Positions 7,973-17,028 of a DNA stretch of 64,000 bases are shown here, one piece after another. The DNA lies in assembly GCA_963795795.1 (NCBI GenBank), contig CAWCJS010000017.1, forward strand, positions 38,208 through 102,207. The letters are read 5' to 3'. The position numbers and the translations under genes are program-made. The stretch comes from Palsa-504 sp963795795 (lineage in GTDB: Bacteria > Actinomycetota > Actinomycetes > Streptosporangiales > Streptosporangiaceae). The notes beneath the pieces are model-generated. The model made no database searches and had not been told where the DNA came from. It saw only the letters and a list, made by a program, of their open reading frames with translations. Numbering within the stretch: position 1 is the first letter of the stretch; every line of letters starts with the position of its first letter.

Positions 7973-8127
7973 TATATCGGCATCGATCATTCCACAAGCG
8001 CCCGGTTCGCGATTCTTTCCTTTTCGCCGAACGAGCGGTGGTGCGCGCCCCTGGGTGCAGGAGCGCGCGCCTTGGTGCGCCGCATCACCGGAAAGATCTT
8101 GGTAGATCGGTGCCTGGCGGAAATTTA

Positions 8128-8152
8128 GGCGCCGGATATGGCGCCTTTTCTT
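8128..8152. terminator. GGCGCC hairpin with T tract
   Basis: GGCGCC arms at 8128-8133 and 8140-8145 enclose GGATAT and are followed on the plus strand by TTTTCTT. It lies between the end of helY and the start of padR, both on the minus strand, where the trailing bases are TAAATTT. It could end helY transcription or antisense transcription. The rest of 7973-8248 shows no gene. Confidence 0.45.
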
Positions 8153-8248
8153 CCGTTAGGCACGAATCTTCCGTGATAGTTGGCCGATGTCGTACTGGTG
8201 AGCGGATGCGCGGTCGGATTCAACGACCTGCGGGACACGATCGCGGTT

Positions 8249-11210
8249 CTAGTCGGCGACGGCTGAGTAGGCCACCACGCCGCGGCGCATCGCGTCGATG
8301 GCGGCACGAGCGGTCACGGACAGGCTGCGCGGCGAGGGGGCGCCCGTCGCGGGAGCGGCGACTGCTTCGGGGGTGGCGACTGGTTCGGAGGAGTCAGCGG
8401 GGGCTGGGGAGCCGACAGGGGCAGGGCGGTCGGCCGGGGCAGGCGGTCGGCCGGGGCAGGGCGGTCGGCCGGGGCGGCCGAGGGACCGGCGGGGGCGGGG
8501 GCGCGGCTGGCGGCCTTGGCGATCTGGTCTAGGAGGTCGATGAGCTGCTTGACCGAACGGACGAAGTCGCCGGGGGTCAGGTCGGGCGAGCCTTCGAGCA
8601 CGCTTTCCAGGTTGTCCCCGCGGGCCCAGCGGTAGGCGGCCCAGGCGAAGCCGAGGTCGGGCTCGCGCAGGAACGACAGGTCATGGTCCTTCTCGAGCTG
8701 GTCAAGCTCGCCCCAGGTCCGGACCATGGCGGACAGCGTCTCGGGCACCCGGCCCTTCGGCAGACGGGGCGGGTGAGCGTCATCCGGCTGCCGCGACTCG
8801 AACGACAGGGCGGACACGCACGCGGCCAGTTCGGCCGGGTTCAGGCCGTCCCACAGGCGCTGGCGCATGCACTGCGCCGCCAGCAGGTCAAGCTCGGTGT
8901 ACAGGCCGGCCAGGCGCTGGCCGTCGGCGGTGACCGTGTCCCCGGCCAGGTAGCCGAGCCGCTCCAGGACGGCGCACACCCGGTCGAAGGTCCGCGCGAT
9001 CACGTGCGAGCGCCCGGCCACCCGGCGCTCGATGGCCTCGGTCTCGCGCCGCAGCCGCCGGTAGCGTTCGGCGTACCTGGCGTGCTCCTCCCGGTCCGGG
9101 CAGTCGTGGCACGGATGCTTCCGCATCCGCCGGCGCAATTCGGCCACCTCACCGCCGGCCGCGTCGCTATCGGCGCCCCGGGGGGGACGGGGGGGCGGGC
9201 AGCCCTCCCGTGATCGGGGGGTTCCGGGGGGTCGCCCCCCCGGGCTGGCACGGCGCTGTTCAGGCGGTTCCGCATGGACGCCGCGAGGTCCTTGCGGTGC
9301 TGCGGCGAGCGCGGGCTGAACGAGCCGGGAATCTTGATCTTGTCGATGACCTCGGCGGGCGCCGGGAAGTCGGCCACGGCCAGCCGCCGGACCTGACGGC
9401 CCTCGGTCAGCACGAGCGGACCCGGGCCGCCGGGCACCGCCGGGTCGGGGTGCGGGGCGGAGTGCAGGCCGCGCTGGAGGACCACCGCCAGGCCGGCCCG
9501 CCTGCCACCCGGGACGCGGATGATGTCGCCCGGGCGCAGGAGCGACAGCGATTTGGCGGCTTGCGCCCGACGGGAACTCGCACGAGCGCGGGAGAGATCG
9601 CTCTCTCGTTCGGACAAAAGAGCTCTTAGATCTGCGTATTCGGCGAAGTCACCGTTATCGCAGGTCATCTTGGCGGCGAGTTCGGCCATCGCCTGGCGGT
9701 TTTTGCGGACCTGCCGGTCCAGGCCCGAGACGCCCCGGTCGGCCTGGAACTGCGCGAACGAGGATCCGAGCAGCGCCGACGCCCGGGCCCGCCCGGCCCA
9801 GCCGGTCAGGTTGACGGCCATGTTGTAGGAGGGCCGGAAGCTGGAGTTCAGCGGGTAAGTCCGGGTGCTGGCCAGGCCGGCCACCGCCCCGGGATCCATC
9901 CCCGGCTGCCACAGCACGACCGCGTGGCCCTCGACGTCGATGCCGCGCCGCCCGGCGCGGCCGGTGAGCTGGGTGTACTCCCCCGCCGTCAGGTTGGCGT
10001 GCGTCTCGCCGTTCCACTTGTCGAGCTTCTCGATCACCACCGTCCTGGCGGGCATGTTGATGCCGAGCGCCAGCGTCTCCGTCGCGAACACCGCGCGGAC
10101 CAGCCCGGCGGCGAACAGCTCCTCGACGACCTCCTTGAACGCGGGCAGCATCCCCGCGTGGTGCGCCGCGATCCCGCGCCGCAGCCCCTCGAGCCATTCG
10201 CGGTAGCCGAGGACGGCCAGGTCTTCCTCCGGGATGTCCGCGGTGCGGCGTTCGGCGGTCTGCTGGATGGCCTCGGCTTCCTCCGGCATGGTCAGGCGCA
10301 GCCCCGCGCGCAGGCACTGCTGGACCGCCGCGTCGCAGCCTGCCCGGCTGAAGATGAAGGTGATCGCCGGCAGCAGCCCGGCGTTGTCCAGGCGCGAGAT
10401 GACGTCGGGGCGGTAGGACAGCGGGAGGCGGCGCGGCCGGCGGCCGCCGCGGCCGGGCCGGCCGGGGGCCTTGCGCTCGAGCCAGGTGTCGCGCTGGGCC
10501 ACCCGGAGGAGTTCGGGGTTGACCCGGTTGTGCTCGTCGTCGATGAACAGGTCGTACAGGCGGTGCCCGGCCAGGACGTGCTGCCATAGCGGCACCGGCC
10601 GGTGCTCGTCCACGATGACCGTCGTGCCGCCGCGGACCTGGTCCAGCCATTCGCCGAACTCCTCGGCGTTGCTCACCGTCGCGGACAGCGCCGCCACCAG
10701 CACCGACTCGGGCAGGTGGATGATCACTTCCTCCCAGACCGCGCCGCGGGAGGAGTCCGCCAGGTAGTGCACCTCGTCGAGGACGACGTAGCCGAGGCCG
10801 GCCAGCGTCGGCGACCCCGTGTACAGCATGTTGCGCAGGACCTCGGTGGTCATCACCACCACGGGCGCGTCGCCGTTGATGCTGTTGTCCCCGGTCAGCA
10901 GCCCCACGGTCGCGGAGTCGTACCGGCGGACCAGGTCGGCGTACTTCTGGTTGGACAGCGCCTTGATCGGCGTGGTGTAGAAGCACTTGCGCCCCTGGGC
11001 GAGCGCCAGGTGCACGGCGAACTCGCCGACGACCGTCTTGCCCGATCCGGTGGGCGCGGCCACGAGCACGCCCCGCCCCGCGCCGAGCGCGCGGCAGGCG
11101 TCGACCTGGAAATGGTCGAAGTCGAAGTCGTACAGCCCGCGGAAGGTGACGAGCTCGGGGTCTGACTGCCGTTCGCGGGACGCGGCGTACCGTTCCGCCG
11201 GAGTGGCCAT
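8249..11210 (-). CDS. helY: Ski2/Mtr4-like DEAD-box helicase HelY, frame broken twice
   Basis: An RNA/DNA helicase of the actinobacterial HelY family, about 987 residues once two single-base shifts are allowed for. Frame 1 (11210 to about 9240) carries Walker A APTGSGKT, DEVH in VLDEVHYL, SATVSN, and the helicase C motifs TETLALGINMPARTVV and QLTGRAGRRGID. Frame 2 (about 9150 to 8460) continues with RKHPCHDCPDREEHARY and the C-terminal helical domain. Frame 3 (about 8440 to 8249) ends correctly in ARAAIDAMRRGVVAYSAV. Both breaks need one added base and lie in a G-run repeat (9176-9247) and an 18-nt minisatellite with one short unit (8442-8458). The ATG has TAGTCT 7 nt upstream, so it may have its own leaderless promoter. 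Whether the gene is truly broken is unresolved. Confidence 0.85.
8424..8477. repeat. 18-nt minisatellite in helY linker, middle unit one base short
   Basis: Three units of GGGCGGTCGGCCGGGGCA: 8424-8441 (18 nt), 8442-8458 (17 nt, one G missing) and 8459-8476. They encode a Pro/Ala/Asp linker before the helY C-terminus. The missing G is exactly what separates the two reading frames. Confidence 0.85.
9176..9247 (+). repeat. Dispersed G-run palindromic repeat, copy 2, inside helY
   Basis: Runs of seven or more G alternate with short spacers, then GGGGGGTTCCGGGGGG is followed by TCGCCCCCCCGGG and CTGGCACGG. It sits between the helicase core and the cysteine-containing C-terminal domain of helY and coincides with the first frame break. 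Confidence 0.8.
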
Positions 11211-11245
11211 GAGGTCCAGACTAATCGGCTAGGGCAGCCGGGCCG

Positions 11246-12160
11246 TCAGTTGAGGGTGTCGTGCGTCTGGTTAGTGTCCAGGTCGATCGGGGACAGCTCG
11301 TCGTCGGCCAGGCCGGCGTAGGGGTCGGGGTGCAGCCTGGCCCGGCGCCGGTCGTTCTGCCACACGATGAACTCCGCCACCTCAACCAGGGCCACGCAGC
11401 ACCCGCCCAGGATCAGCATGATGCTGGGGTCCGGGCTCGGGTTGGCGATGCCGGCGATGAGGAAGACGCAGAAGATCATCATCCGGCGCCACTTCTTGAA
11501 GCGCTGGTGGGTCAGGATGCCCGCGAGGTTCAGCATGACGATCAGCAGCGGCACCTCGAACGCGATCCCGAAGGCGATCAGCATCGTCATGACGAAGCTC
11601 ATGTACTGGTCGACCTGGATGATGTTCGCGACGCCGTTAGGAGTCAGGCCGAGCAGGTAGTGCATCGACCGGCCCAGCGAGTAGTACGCGAGCACGTTGC
11701 CCGCCAGGAACAGCGGGACGGCGGAGCCGATGAAGATATAGCTCCAGCGCTTCTCCCTGGAGTACAGGCCCGGGGCGATGAAGGCCCAGATCTGGTAGAG
11801 CCAGACCGGCGAGGACACGATGATCCCCACCACCAGGGCGACCTTCACCCGCAGGTAGAACGGGTCAAGCGGCCCGTCGAGGGCGGGCATGTTGACGCCG
11901 AGCGTGTGGCACCCGTTCACGCCGCGGATGGTGGCCGAGCAGAGCGGGCGCTCGATCACGTGCCAGACCGGGTTGAAGAAGACGAACCCCAGGGCCATGC
12001 CCGCGGCCAAGGCGAGCACGATCTTGACCACCCGGTTCCGCAGCTCGCGGAGATGGTCCATGAGCGGCATACGGCCCTCGGGGTTCTGCTGCCGCTGCGA
12101 GCGCACGAAGCGCTCGCCGACGATGCGGGCACCCTCGACGGCACCGGGGAGTTTCGCCAT
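11246..12160 (-). CDS. tatC: Twin-arginine translocase subunit TatC
   Basis: The substrate-receptor subunit of the Tat protein export system, 304 residues with six transmembrane segments. The conserved cytoplasmic N-terminal motif is MPLMDHLRELRNR, the first helix is IVLALAAGMALGFVFF, and later loops include LYSREKRW and FGIAFEVPLL. There are about 30 extra residues before MPLMDH; the ATG at 12160 is preceded by GGAAG at a usable distance, but a start nearer MPLMDH cannot be excluded. The C-terminal tail is long and charged. It follows tatA by 36 nt in the common actinobacterial pafBC-tatAC-helY order. Confidence 0.93.
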   Translation of the reverse strand: MAKLPGAVEGARIVGERFVRSQRQQNPEGRMPLMDHLRELRNRVVKIVLALAAGMALGFVFFNPVWHVIERPLCSATIRGVNGCHTLGVNMPALDGPLDPFYLRVKVALVVGIIVSSPVWLYQIWAFIAPGLYSREKRWSYIFIGSAVPLFLAGNVLAYYSLGRSMHYLLGLTPNGVANIIQVDQYMSFVMTMLIAFGIAFEVPLLIVMLNLAGILTHQRFKKWRRMMIFCVFLIAGIANPSPDPSIMLILGGCCVALVEVAEFIVWQNDRRRARLHPDPYAGLADDELSPIDLDTNQTHDTLN

Positions 12161-12196
12161 GACCGCTTCCGGCAGTAGGGGCGGGGTTCCCTGCGC

Positions 12197-12574
12197 CTAG
12201 CCGGGCTGCTGGGTCCGGCCGGACTCTGACGCAGCGACTCCGGCCTGGACGGCCGAGGCTGAGGCGTCCATGGTCGCAGCGCGCTGCAGGTCACGGACCT
12301 GCTGCTGGAGCGCTTCGAGCTGGGACTGCTGGTCGGGTTGCGGCTGGGCCGCGGCGAGCTGCACCTGGGGGAACGCCGGCACGGGGTCGCTCTGAACCGG
12401 GCTGCTCACGGGGGCCTCATCCTGGTGCAGGCTGCCGACCTCGGTCTTCAGGATGCGCATCGACTTGCCGAGGGAACGCGCCGCCTCCGGCATCTTCTTC
12501 GCCCCGAACAGCACGAGGATCAAAGCGGCGACGATCAGCACCTTCCAGGGGCTGTCGAAAAGGTCACCAATCAT
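12197..12574 (-). CDS. tatA: Sec-independent translocase component TatA
   Basis: The pore-forming TatA subunit, 125 residues. It has one N-terminal transmembrane helix (VLIVAALILVLFGAKKM) with the FG hinge, then an amphipathic helix (PEAARSLGKSMRILKTEV) and a long Gln/Ala-rich disordered tail. AGAGGA precedes the ATG. It works with TatC, encoded next on the same strand. The acidic and Gln-rich tail is longer than in minimal TatA but usual for actinobacteria. Confidence 0.93.
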   Translation of the reverse strand: MIGDLFDSPWKVLIVAALILVLFGAKKMPEAARSLGKSMRILKTEVGSLHQDEAPVSSPVQSDPVPAFPQVQLAAAQPQPDQQSQLEALQQQVRDLQRAATMDASASAVQAGVAASESGRTQQPG

Positions 12575-12615
12575 GTCCGTCCTCTTCAGCAGGGAGACGT
12601 CCTTGGAGCCCGAGT

Positions 12616-13689
12616 CTACACGGCGACCTGACGGGAAACAGTTTGTGCAGGCGACGGGCTATTACTGCTCTTAATTCGGCGCAGTCCGCCCGGCGGACGG
12701 GTTATAAGTGCCGGTAATTCAGCGTAGTTCGCCAGCGCCGCCGCGGCCGCGTCGCGGATCTCGGCGGCCAGGCCGGGCGGCGAGACGACCCGGCCTTCTT
12801 CGCCGAGTTGCAGCGCCCGCCGGCGGACCCAGCCGGTGTCCGGCGTGCGCAGCACGACCCGCAGCCTGCCGTCTTCCAGCTCGGATACCGACTCGCACGG
12901 GTAGTACTCGGCCACCCAGCGCCCGGAGGCGGACAGCTCGAGTTCGACGCGCACATCGTCGGGCGAGGGCCGGAACAGACCCTGGTCGACGTCGCGGTGT
13001 TCGGCCTCGGCCGGGGCCTCGGCGGGCACGTCGAGTACTTCGAGGGCGAGCACCCGATCCAGCCGGAACAGCCGGACCGCTTCGGCGCGCCGGCACCACC
13101 CCTCCAGGTAGGGCCGCCCCTCCACCACCAGCAGCCGCATCGGGTCGACGTCGCGTTCGGTCGCCTCGTCCCGCCCAGGAACGTAGTACCGCAGGTGCAC
13201 CCGCCGCTCCGCGGCCAGCGCGGCGCCGATCTGGGCCGCCACGCCCTCGGCGCCGTCGCCGTGCGGCATGTCGACCTGCACGTCGACCTGGGAGCTGGCC
13301 GACGCGGCTTCCCCAGCGGCCGTCTCGAGCTTGGCGATCAGCCTGGACATGGCCGACCGGTCCTGGTGGCCCGGCACCTCGGCCAGCATTCGGAGCGCGA
13401 CGAGCAGGGCGCTCGCCTCGTCGACGGCCAGCCGCAGCGGCCTCGCGATCGACTCGGCCTGGCTGACGACGATCTCGCCGCCCTCGTACGACAGGTCGAT
13501 CGGGCAGTAGGGGTCGGGGCCGCGCAGCTCGACGCACCACAGCAGGTTCAGGTCGTCGACCAGCTCACGCTCGCTGACCCCGAACGCCGCCGCCGTCTCG
13601 GCCAGTCCGACCACCTTCCTGCTCACCACGTACGGCACCAGGGCCAGCAGGCGCTGCAGCCGTTCGGTAGACGTGACCGAGGCACTCAC
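12616..13689 (-). CDS. pafC: WYL-domain transcriptional regulator PafC
   Basis: A 357-residue protein with an N-terminal winged-helix region (LVPYVVSRKVVGLAETAAAFGVSERELVDDLNL), a middle WYL-type domain (HLRYYVPGRDEATERDVDPMRLLVVEGRPYLEGWC) and a C-terminal WCX extension. In mycobacteria PafB and PafC together activate the RecA/LexA-independent DNA damage response. The GTG at 13689 overlaps the pafB stop (GTGA), so the two are coupled. The C-terminus carries about 30 residues beyond the WCX domain. A continuous upstream frame would fuse it to non-protein sequence, so the overlap start is preferred. Confidence 0.88.
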   Translation of the reverse strand: MSASVTSTERLQRLLALVPYVVSRKVVGLAETAAAFGVSERELVDDLNLLWCVELRGPDPYCPIDLSYEGGEIVVSQAESIARPLRLAVDEASALLVALRMLAEVPGHQDRSAMSRLIAKLETAAGEAASASSQVDVQVDMPHGDGAEGVAAQIGAALAAERRVHLRYYVPGRDEATERDVDPMRLLVVEGRPYLEGWCRRAEAVRLFRLDRVLALEVLDVPAEAPAEAEHRDVDQGLFRPSPDDVRVELELSASGRWVAEYYPCESVSELEDGRLRVVLRTPDTGWVRRRALQLGEEGRVVSPPGLAAEIRDAAAAALANYAELPALITRPPGGLRRIKSSNSPSPAQTVSRQVAV

Positions 13690-14654
13690 GCCAGCACCCC
13701 CTTGAGCCGGGCGATTACGGCCTCGCGCAGGTCGGGAGGATCGAGCACGACCGCGTCCGGGCCGTCGGCGGCGGCGTAGTCGGCGAACGCCCCCACATCC
13801 GCGAAGCGCGTGGTCACGAGGTCCCACCCCGGCTGGTCCTCGTCGGGACGCACATCAACCGCGTGCCTGCGCAGGCCGAACCCCGTGCCTGACCGGACGC
13901 GGAGCACCGCCGTTCGGTCCGGTGCGGGCGTCTCGTTCCGGCCGCGGACGAGCTCGCGGACGTCCGTCCCTTCCGGCACGGTCACGCTCCCCGCCGGCCC
14001 GCAGAACTTCACGGGACCTGAGATCCGGCCCAGCCTGAACACGCGGGTGGCCTGGCGCCCGCGGTCCCAGCCCGCTACGTACCAGCGCCCGTGCCGGTTC
14101 GCCACGCCCCACGGCTCGAGCTCGCGCCGCTGCGGCTCGCTCCGGCCCGCGGCGAGATAGCTGAACGTCACGGGCCGACGGTCCCTGACCGCCTCCCACA
14201 GCGGGCCGAACGCCGGCTCGGGCGTGCCCACCCTGGGCTCGATGTCGCTGCGGGACTCCCCCGCCTCCAGGCTGGCCTCGTCGATCCCCGCCGCGCGCAG
14301 CTTCATCAGCGCGCCCGCTGCCGCGCCTTCCAGCTGGGCCCGGCTCCAGACGCGCGCGGCCAGGCCGAGCACCGCCGCCTCGTCCGCCTCGAGGCGCAGC
14401 TCGGGCAGCTCGTAGGCCTGGCGCCTGATCCGGTAGCCGGGATCGTCGTCGAACGGGTGATTAAACCCGGTCTCCAGCGGCACGCCGAGCTCGCGGAGGT
14501 CCTCCTTGTCCCGCTCGAACATCCGCTTGAACAGGTCGTCGGTTTCCGGGTAGCCCGGGACCGCCGACCTGATCTGGTCCGCGGTGAGATAGCGCCTGGT
14601 GGACAGCAGGCACACCACGAGCCCGAGCAGCCGCTCGGTCTTGCGTCTCGACAC
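13686..14654 (-). CDS. pafB: WYL-domain transcriptional regulator PafB
   Basis: A 322-residue partner of PafC with the same layout: winged helix (ERLLGLVVCLLSTRRYLTADQIRSAV), WYL domain (VTFSYLAAG to PWGVANRHGRWYVAGWDRGRQATRVFRLGRI, separate segments), and WCX domain. The heteromeric PafBC complex recognises DNA-damage promoters; the WYL domain is thought to sense single-stranded DNA. I chose the GTG at 14654, preceded by AAGGGG, over an upstream ATG whose extension is encoded by the G-run repeat. It is divergent from the DUF3866 gene. Confidence 0.88.
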   Translation of the reverse strand: MSRRKTERLLGLVVCLLSTRRYLTADQIRSAVPGYPETDDLFKRMFERDKEDLRELGVPLETGFNHPFDDDPGYRIRRQAYELPELRLEADEAAVLGLAARVWSRAQLEGAAAGALMKLRAAGIDEASLEAGESRSDIEPRVGTPEPAFGPLWEAVRDRRPVTFSYLAAGRSEPQRRELEPWGVANRHGRWYVAGWDRGRQATRVFRLGRISGPVKFCGPAGSVTVPEGTDVRELVRGRNETPAPDRTAVLRVRSGTGFGLRRHAVDVRPDEDQPGWDLVTTRFADVGAFADYAAADGPDAVVLDPPDLREAVIARLKGVLA

Positions 14655-14698
14655 GGCCCCTTCACACCTCCCAGGCCCTCCCCCGTGCCACCATGCTA

Positions 14699-14780
14699 GT
14701 CCGGGGGGACGACCCCCCGGATCCCCCCGATCTTGGGGGGAAGCCTTTCCCCCCAAACCCCCTCGGCGGCCGGCACGGCT
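14699..14780 (-). repeat. Dispersed G6-WCGW-C6 palindromic repeat, copy 3
   Basis: CCGGGGGGACGACCCCCCGG is followed by ATCCCCCCGATCTTGGGGGG, then AAGCCTTTCCCCCC and AAACCCCCT. It occupies the divergent promoter region between pafB and DUF3866 and ends right at the DUF3866 -10 hexamer. The paired G6/C6 tracts can form nested hairpins. Confidence 0.85.
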
Positions 14781-14785
14781 ACGCT
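14780..14785 (+). promoter_or_regulatory. TANNNT -10 hexamer for leaderless DUF3866 mRNA
   Basis: TACGCT is followed by exactly 6 nt and then the GTG at 14792, the start expected from family comparison. No Shine-Dalgarno is present. Confidence 0.55.
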
Positions 14786-14791
14786 GCCAAC

Positions 14792-15913
14792 GTGATCACA
14801 TGGCGCAACGGGGTGGTCAGCGGGACGCGGCGCGAGTGGCCCGGCGCGATCGAGCTCGACGTGCTGGTCGACGGTTCCTCGGTGCTGGCGCTCGCCTACC
14901 CGGCGCTCACGGGGCCGGTTGGGGTCGGCGACCGGGTGCTGCTCAATACCACCGCGCTCGAGCTGGGCCTGGGCACGGGCGGTTACGCGCTCGTGGTCGC
15001 GGTGCCCGACCGCCTGCCGCCCGATCCCGTGCTCGCCGGCCACCTGGTCAAGGGCCGGTACACGCCGCTGCAGGCCACCGTACTCGGCGCGGACGAGCAG
15101 GGCTCGCCCCACCATGACGTGCTCCGCGACGCCGACGACCTCGGCGGGATGCCCGTGGTGGTGGCCGACCTGCACTCCGCTCTCCCGGCCGTGCTGGCGG
15201 GCGTGTTCTCATCGCCCGAACGAGCTTTGGCCGGGGGCCCGGGTTCGGGTCTTGGCTCTCGCGAGGCGTTGCCCCGTGTGGTCTACGTCATGCAGGACGG
15301 CGGGGCGCTGCCCGCATGGTTCTCCCGCACCTGCGCGGCGTTGCGCGAGGCGGGGTGGCTGACGGCGGTGATCACGACCGGGCAGTCGTTCGGGGGTGAC
15401 CTGGAGACGGTGACCGTGCATACCGGCCTGCTCGCCGCCCGGCACGTGCTCGGTGCCGACGTCGCGGTCGTCGCGCAGGGGCCGGGCAACCTGGGGACGG
15501 GAACCCGGTGGGGGTTTTCGGGGGTGGCGGCGGGCGAGGCGGTCAACGCGGCGGCGGTGCTCGGCGGGCGCCCGGTGGCCTGCCTGCGGGTCAGCGACGC
15601 GGACCCGCGGGATCGGCACCGCGGGATCTCGCACCACAGCCTGACGGCGTACGGACGGGTCGCGCTGGCCCGGGCCGACGTCGTCGTCCCGGACCTGCCC
15701 GGGGAGTTCGGCCGCAGGATCGCGGCGCAGGCGGGCCCGCTGGGCTCGCGTCACGCCATCGTCACCGTGGCGGTCGACGGGCTGGAGGCGGAACTGCGGA
15801 AGTGCCCGGCCCCACTGGTCACGATGGGCCGCGGCCTGGACGAGGACCTGGCGTATTTCCTGGCGGCGGCGGCAGCCGGGCGGCACGCCGCCCGGCTGCT
15901 CCTGCTCCGCTAA
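14792..15913 (+). CDS. DUF3866 family protein
   Basis: A 373-residue cytoplasmic protein of the actinobacterial DUF3866 family, a frequent neighbour of the pafBC genes; no biochemical role is established. The N-terminus VITWRNGVV-SGTRREWPGAIEL and the central VVVADLHSALPAVLAG and VVYVMQDGGALPAWFS segments fit the family. The glycine-rich QGPGNLGTGTRWGFSGVAAGEA and the HRGISHHSLTAYGR segment look like a ligand-binding site. The GTG at 14792 is preceded by a TANNNT hexamer at leaderless distance; the frame is open another 99 nt upstream only because of the G-run repeat. Confidence 0.8.
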   Translation: MITWRNGVVSGTRREWPGAIELDVLVDGSSVLALAYPALTGPVGVGDRVLLNTTALELGLGTGGYALVVAVPDRLPPDPVLAGHLVKGRYTPLQATVLGADEQGSPHHDVLRDADDLGGMPVVVADLHSALPAVLAGVFSSPERALAGGPGSGLGSREALPRVVYVMQDGGALPAWFSRTCAALREAGWLTAVITTGQSFGGDLETVTVHTGLLAARHVLGADVAVVAQGPGNLGTGTRWGFSGVAAGEAVNAAAVLGGRPVACLRVSDADPRDRHRGISHHSLTAYGRVALARADVVVPDLPGEFGRRIAAQAGPLGSRHAIVTVAVDGLEAELRKCPAPLVTMGRGLDEDLAYFLAAAAAGRHAARLLLLR

Positions 15914-15922
15914 GACTCCTCG

Positions 15923-16960
15923 TCAGCCAGTCGAGCTCGGGGACGAGCTCGGGGCCGCGGCTGCGCTCGGAGTTGCGCTCGCGGCTGCGCCCGGGGTTGA
16001 GTTCTGGAACGCGTCGAGGATGTCGACGACGTACACCAGGACGTCGGTGCCCTTGATGCCGGCCTGGGATGCTCCGGCGCTGCCGTAACCGTCCTTGGGC
16101 GGGATGACGAGCAGCACCCGGCTGCCCACCGTCTGGCCGGTCAGGCCGGTGTCCCAGCCGGGGATCACCTGCGGGGTCGCATCCTGGAAGATGAAGCCGA
16201 ACGGAGAGCCGCTCGTCCAGGAGGAGCCGAAGGACTTCTTGGTCCGCCAGATGTAGCCGACGTACTGGGCGATGATGTACTGACCCTTGGCCAGGACCGG
16301 GCCCGTGCCCTTGATCAGGGTCTTCACCTCGAGCTTGGTCGGCGGCGTGCCCGACGGGATCGTGGCGGCAGGAGCCCCGCCCGGCGCGGCGCTGACCGTC
16401 GGGAGGCCGCTCCCGCCGCTGGACTCCGTGGTGCCCGACGCGGCCGCGGTGGACGCGTACGACTTGATCACGTCGATGACGAACACGAGGTAAGTGTTGG
16501 GGCTCACGCCGAGCTGGGAGTCACCGCTCGTGCCGTAGCCCTGGGCGGGCGGGATGATGGCCAGGACGCGGCTGCCGACCTTCTGGCCGATCAGGGCCGT
16601 CTCGAGGCCGGGGATCATCTGGCCGCCGACGATCGACGGGTTCGTCAGGAAGGTATTGGCCTTCAGCGTGGAACTCGTCCCCGTCCAGAAATACAGCAGG
16701 AAGTTCGCGACCAGGGAATCCTTCTTAGTCAGGACCGGGCCGGTGCCCTGGATGACCGTCTTGACGGTGAGCGTGTTGCTGGCGGCTAGCTTCGGGATGT
16801 TGACCACGGGCGTGGCGCCGAACGCTCCGGTGACGGTCACCTTCGCATTCGCGTTGACGGCGGGGGTCGTGCCGGGCACGGCGTTGGGCGTCCCGCCGCA
16901 CCCTGCGAGGACCAGGCTGGCCAGCACCGGGATGACGATAAGGCCTAGAAAGCGTCGCAT
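15923..16960 (-). CDS. Lipoprotein with two FKBP peptidyl-prolyl isomerase domains
   Basis: A 345-residue exported foldase. The N-terminus is a lipoprotein signal (FLGLIVIPVLASLVLAGCG, lipobox LAGC). Two FKBP domains follow: domain 1 ends in PGLETALIGQKVGSRVLAI and IPPAQGYG, domain 2 in PGWDTGLTGQTVGSRVLLV and IPPKDGYG. Domain 1 has Leu in place of the usual Trp at the base of the pocket, so domain 2 is probably the better isomerase. A Ser/Gly/Pro linker separates them and a Ser/Ala tail follows. An FKBP gene between pafA and pafB is common in actinobacteria. GAGGG precedes the ATG. Confidence 0.9.
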   Translation of the reverse strand: MRRFLGLIVIPVLASLVLAGCGGTPNAVPGTTPAVNANAKVTVTGAFGATPVVNIPKLAASNTLTVKTVIQGTGPVLTKKDSLVANFLLYFWTGTSSTLKANTFLTNPSIVGGQMIPGLETALIGQKVGSRVLAIIPPAQGYGTSGDSQLGVSPNTYLVFVIDVIKSYASTAAASGTTESSGGSGLPTVSAAPGGAPAATIPSGTPPTKLEVKTLIKGTGPVLAKGQYIIAQYVGYIWRTKKSFGSSWTSGSPFGFIFQDATPQVIPGWDTGLTGQTVGSRVLLVIPPKDGYGSAGASQAGIKGTDVLVYVVDILDAFQNSTPGAAASATPSAAAAPSSSPSSTG

Positions 16961-17028
16961 GAATGAAAACCCTCAGGTGTATTGGACTTCGGCGCTGACA
17001 GCCTACTGGGGTTTTCGACCCCGGGGGT

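Noticed and set aside
8424..8477. CRISPR or regulatory repeat in helY
   Set aside because: Units are contiguous without spacers and encode a Pro/Ala linker in frame.
8249..9247. Programmed ribosomal frameshifting in helY
   Set aside because: The breaks are in simple G runs and a minisatellite without slippery heptamers or a downstream stimulator; HelY is not known to need it. Missing bases explain both breaks.
13810..14699. Plus-strand frames opposite pafB
   Set aside because: Shadow frames; pafB has clear WYL-domain homology on the minus strand.
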